From: Paracoccaceae bacterium
GTDB lineage: Bacteria; Pseudomonadota; Alphaproteobacteria; Rhodobacterales; Rhodobacteraceae
Direction: 5' to 3'
DNA: 6,755 bases
NCBI GenBank assembly: GCA_015487335.1
Contig: WFPZ01000003.1
Coordinates: forward strand, 1-6,755
Shown here in pieces: positions 5,872-6,755 of the stretch. The stretch's first letter is position 1. Each line of letters opens with the position of its first letter. The notes below the pieces were generated by a model. It was given only the letters and a program-made list of their open reading frames with translations, was not told the origin of the DNA and did no database searches. Both the position numbers and the translations under genes were made by a program.

Positions 5872-6755
5872 ATGACGAAATCGATGACCGGATTCGCCTC
5901 GGCCCGCGGAGCGGGGCACGGCTTCGCCTGGGCCTGGGAGATCCGTTCCGTCAATGCGCGCGGGCGCGACATCCGCCTGCGCCTGCCCGACTGGATAGAA
6001 GGGCTGGAGGCGGCGCTGAGGCCGCTGGTGCAGGGGACGGTGGCGCGCGGGTCGGTGACGGTCTCGCTGAAGCTGCAGCGCGAGGCAGAGGCCGAGGTCG
6101 CGCTTGCCCCCGACCAGGAGCTTCTGCGCCAGGTGCTGGCCACGCTGAAGGCCATCGAGCAGGAGGCCGCGGGCCGCCAGCTGCAGCTTGCCCCCACCAG
6201 CGCCGCCCAGATCCTCGATCTGCGCGTCTTTGCCGAAAGCGCCCGCCCCGAGGCCGACAGCGCTGCCCTGCGTACTGCCCTGGCCGGCGAATTTCCCGCC
6301 CTGCTGGAGGCCTTCGACACCATGCGCGCAGCCGAGGGCGCGGCCCTGGCGCGGGTGATCGGCGCCCAGCTCGACACCATCGCGGCGCTGGTCGAACGGG
6401 CCGCCGGTGCAGCCGAGGCGCGCAAGGAGAAGACGGCCCAGACCTTGCGCGAAAACCTCGCCCGGGTGCTGGAGAATTCCGAGGGCGCCGACCCGGACCG
6501 CGTAGCGCAGGAGCTGGCGCTGATCGCGGTGAAGGCGGACGTGACCGAAGAGATCGACCGCCTGCGCGCCCATGTGAATGCGGCCCGCGCCCTGCTGGAG
6601 GCAGACGGCCCGGTGGGGCGCAAGCTCGATTTCCTCACCCAGGAGTTCAACCGCGAAGCCAACACCCTGTGCGCCAAGGCGCAATCGGTGGAGCTGACAC
6701 GCATCGGCCTTGACCTCAAGGCGGTGATCGATCAGATGCGCGAGCAGGTTCAGAA
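5872..6755 (+). CDS. yicC: YicC family endoribonuclease (3' end just beyond the window)
   Basis: YicC-family proteins are conserved bacterial endoribonucleases; E. coli YicC has been linked to small-RNA decay. The frame is open from ATG 5872 to the right edge (294 full codons). The N-terminal motif is KSMTGFA, followed by WEIRSVNARGRDIRLRLP (about residues 26-43). The C-terminal signature block comprises ELALIAVKADVTEEIDRL, GRKLDFLTQEFNREANTL and LDLKAVIDQMREQVQ. E. coli YicC (287 residues) ends two or three residues after the equivalent of the last complete codon here, so only a few codons and the stop are missing. ATG 5872 gives MTKSMTGFA, in line with the family's M-x-x-SMT start; the in-frame ATG at 5884 is less likely. 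No clear Shine-Dalgarno sequence precedes it. In many alphaproteobacteria the next gene is gmk, which is not visible here. It looks like an ordinary chromosomal neighbour unrelated to nar. Confidence 0.95.
   Translation, partial: MTKSMTGFASARGAGHGFAWAWEIRSVNARGRDIRLRLPDWIEGLEAALRPLVQGTVARGSVTVSLKLQREAEAEVALAPDQELLRQVLATLKAIEQEAAGRQLQLAPTSAAQILDLRVFAESARPEADSAALRTALAGEFPALLEAFDTMRAAEGAALARVIGAQLDTIAALVERAAGAAEARKEKTAQTLRENLARVLENSEGADPDRVAQELALIAVKADVTEEIDRLRAHVNAARALLEADGPVGRKLDFLTQEFNREANTLCAKAQSVELTRIGLDLKAVIDQMREQVQ

Noticed and set aside
5802..6719. Minus-strand open frame (305 codons) opposite yicC.
   Set aside because: Its Ser/Arg/Ala-rich translation is the usual antisense artefact, and the plus strand carries unmistakable YicC motifs.

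Overview
The window is GC-rich (roughly two thirds G+C by eye) and looks like an alphaproteobacterial chromosome, most likely Rhodobacterales/Rhodobacteraceae. This rests on three things: strong G/C preference at third codon positions, a PAS_5-type protein of the kind typical of that order, and a YicC protein with the alphaproteobacterial C-terminal wording. No tRNA, rRNA, CRISPR array, insertion sequence or other mobile-element signature was seen.

Positions 1-5044 (+ strand) hold the end of a respiratory nitrate reductase operon: the 3' third of narG (molybdenum catalytic subunit), then complete narH (iron-sulfur subunit), narJ (dedicated chaperone), narI (cytochrome b membrane anchor) and a cytoplasmic PpiC/parvulin-type peptidyl-prolyl isomerase. 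The genes are packed with 4-18 nt gaps or a 4-nt ATGA overlap, each downstream gene has a Shine-Dalgarno sequence, and no internal promoter is obvious. Electrons from quinol enter at the NarI haems, pass along the four NarH clusters, and reach the molybdenum cofactor in NarG, where nitrate is reduced to nitrite on the cytoplasmic side. NarJ acts during assembly; the parvulin probably does too.

Positions 5045-5731 (- strand) hold a PAS_5-domain protein that converges on the operon. The two stop codons abut with no spacer (TGATCA), and a strong GC hairpin that could end nar transcription lies inside the 3' coding end of the PAS gene. A 140-bp AT-richer divergent region (5732-5871) with three GTTAAC hexamers follows. 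Then yicC (+ strand), an endoribonuclease-family gene, runs off the right edge a few codons short of its expected end.

Overall this is a conventional respiratory gene cluster joined to housekeeping genes, and I see no evidence of a wholly new system. The points most worth a second look are the operon-linked parvulin, the spacer-free convergent junction with its embedded hairpin, and the GTTAAC cluster.
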